From Cellvibrionales bacterium UBA3090 (GTDB lineage: Bacteria > Pseudomonadota > Gammaproteobacteria > Pseudomonadales > Porticoccaceae), in NCBI GenBank assembly GCA_002367235.1, contig DFBC01000082.1, positions 1-6,908 on the forward strand: DNA of 6,908 nt, read 5' to 3'. Shown in pieces: positions 6,811 through 6,908 of the stretch. The notes beneath the pieces were generated by a model, which saw only the letters and a program-made list of their open reading frames with translations, made no database searches and was not told the DNA's origin. Each line of letters opens with the position of its first letter. Positions within the stretch are counted from its first letter, which is position 1. The translations under genes and the position numbers were made by a program.

Positions 6811-6840
6811 ATTGTACTGGAATTGACCTCAATACGTCAT
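6811..6840 (-). promoter_or_regulatory. Predicted purL promoter
   Basis: On the minus strand ATGACG (6840-6835, 4/6 to TTGACA) and TACAAT (6816-6811, 5/6 to TATAAT) are separated by 18 bp. This gives a start near 6804 and a leader of about 33 nt to the ATG, or 18 nt to the alternative GTG. A sigma70-type promoter is the natural reading. A GTTTCAAAC palindrome (6841-6849) lies directly upstream, but no full PurR box is recognised. Confidence 0.5.
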
Positions 6841-6908
6841 GTTTCAAACGACCCTTTTAAGTATCTATTAGCCGTCTAGCCACCCCGGCAGTCATTAATC
6901 AGAAAACT
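6841..6908. other. Right-edge intergenic segment upstream of purL
   Basis: These last 68 bases hold no gene start that yields more than a few codons in either direction. Beyond the short GTTTCAAAC palindrome next to the purL promoter I see no terminator, repeat or RNA gene. In many gammaproteobacteria the divergent neighbour of purL is the lytic transglycosylase gene mltF, but nothing of it is visible here. Confidence 0.4.

Noticed and set aside
6841..6849. GTTTCAAAC palindrome as a PurR operator
   Set aside because: It resembles only the centre of the 16-bp Pur box and lacks the outer bases, so it is too short to claim.

Overview
The window looks like chromosomal DNA of a gammaproteobacterium that can respire without oxygen. 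Two observations support this. The purL gene encodes the long single-chain FGAM synthetase (glutaminase fused to the C-terminus) typical of gamma- and betaproteobacteria. The regulator next to it closely resembles Pseudomonas-type Dnr. No species can be named from the sequence alone.

Layout: two plus-strand genes on the left face two minus-strand genes on the right. (1) 55-1446 (+) encodes a 12-helix heme-copper oxidase subunit I-like protein (CcoN/NorB superfamily). It keeps the heme-ligand histidines but appears to have lost the His-His pair of helix VII that normally binds CuB/FeB. (2) 1565-1885 (+) encodes a small exported class I cytochrome c, followed by a strong intrinsic terminator. 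(3) 1971-2681 (-) encodes a Dnr-type Crp/Fnr regulator. (4) 2905-6771 (-) encodes PurL, with its own promoter and terminator.

Regulation links the first three genes. A perfect FNR/Dnr box (TTGAT-N4-ATCAA) lies upstream of dnr, and a 9/10 match (TTGAC-N4-ATCAA) overlaps the stop codon of the oxidase-like gene and precedes the cytochrome gene. Both are placed so that a -10-like hexamer with the TA---T pattern falls where a class II (-41.5) activator site predicts. The Dnr protein carries the E-x-x-S-R recognition-helix signature expected to read TTGAT half-sites. The simplest reading is a small module controlled by NO or low oxygen: a sensor-regulator, a periplasmic electron carrier and an unusual heme membrane protein. 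Its promoter structure is visible except for that of the oxidase-like gene, which lies off the left edge. purL is an unrelated housekeeping neighbour.

The most interesting item is the oxidase-like protein. It has an intact heme-copper oxidase fold but a dismantled copper site, so it may not be an ordinary O2 or NO reductase. The dnr leader also has a possible switchable structure that could mask the ribosome-binding site. No mobile elements, CRISPR arrays, tRNAs or rRNAs were seen.
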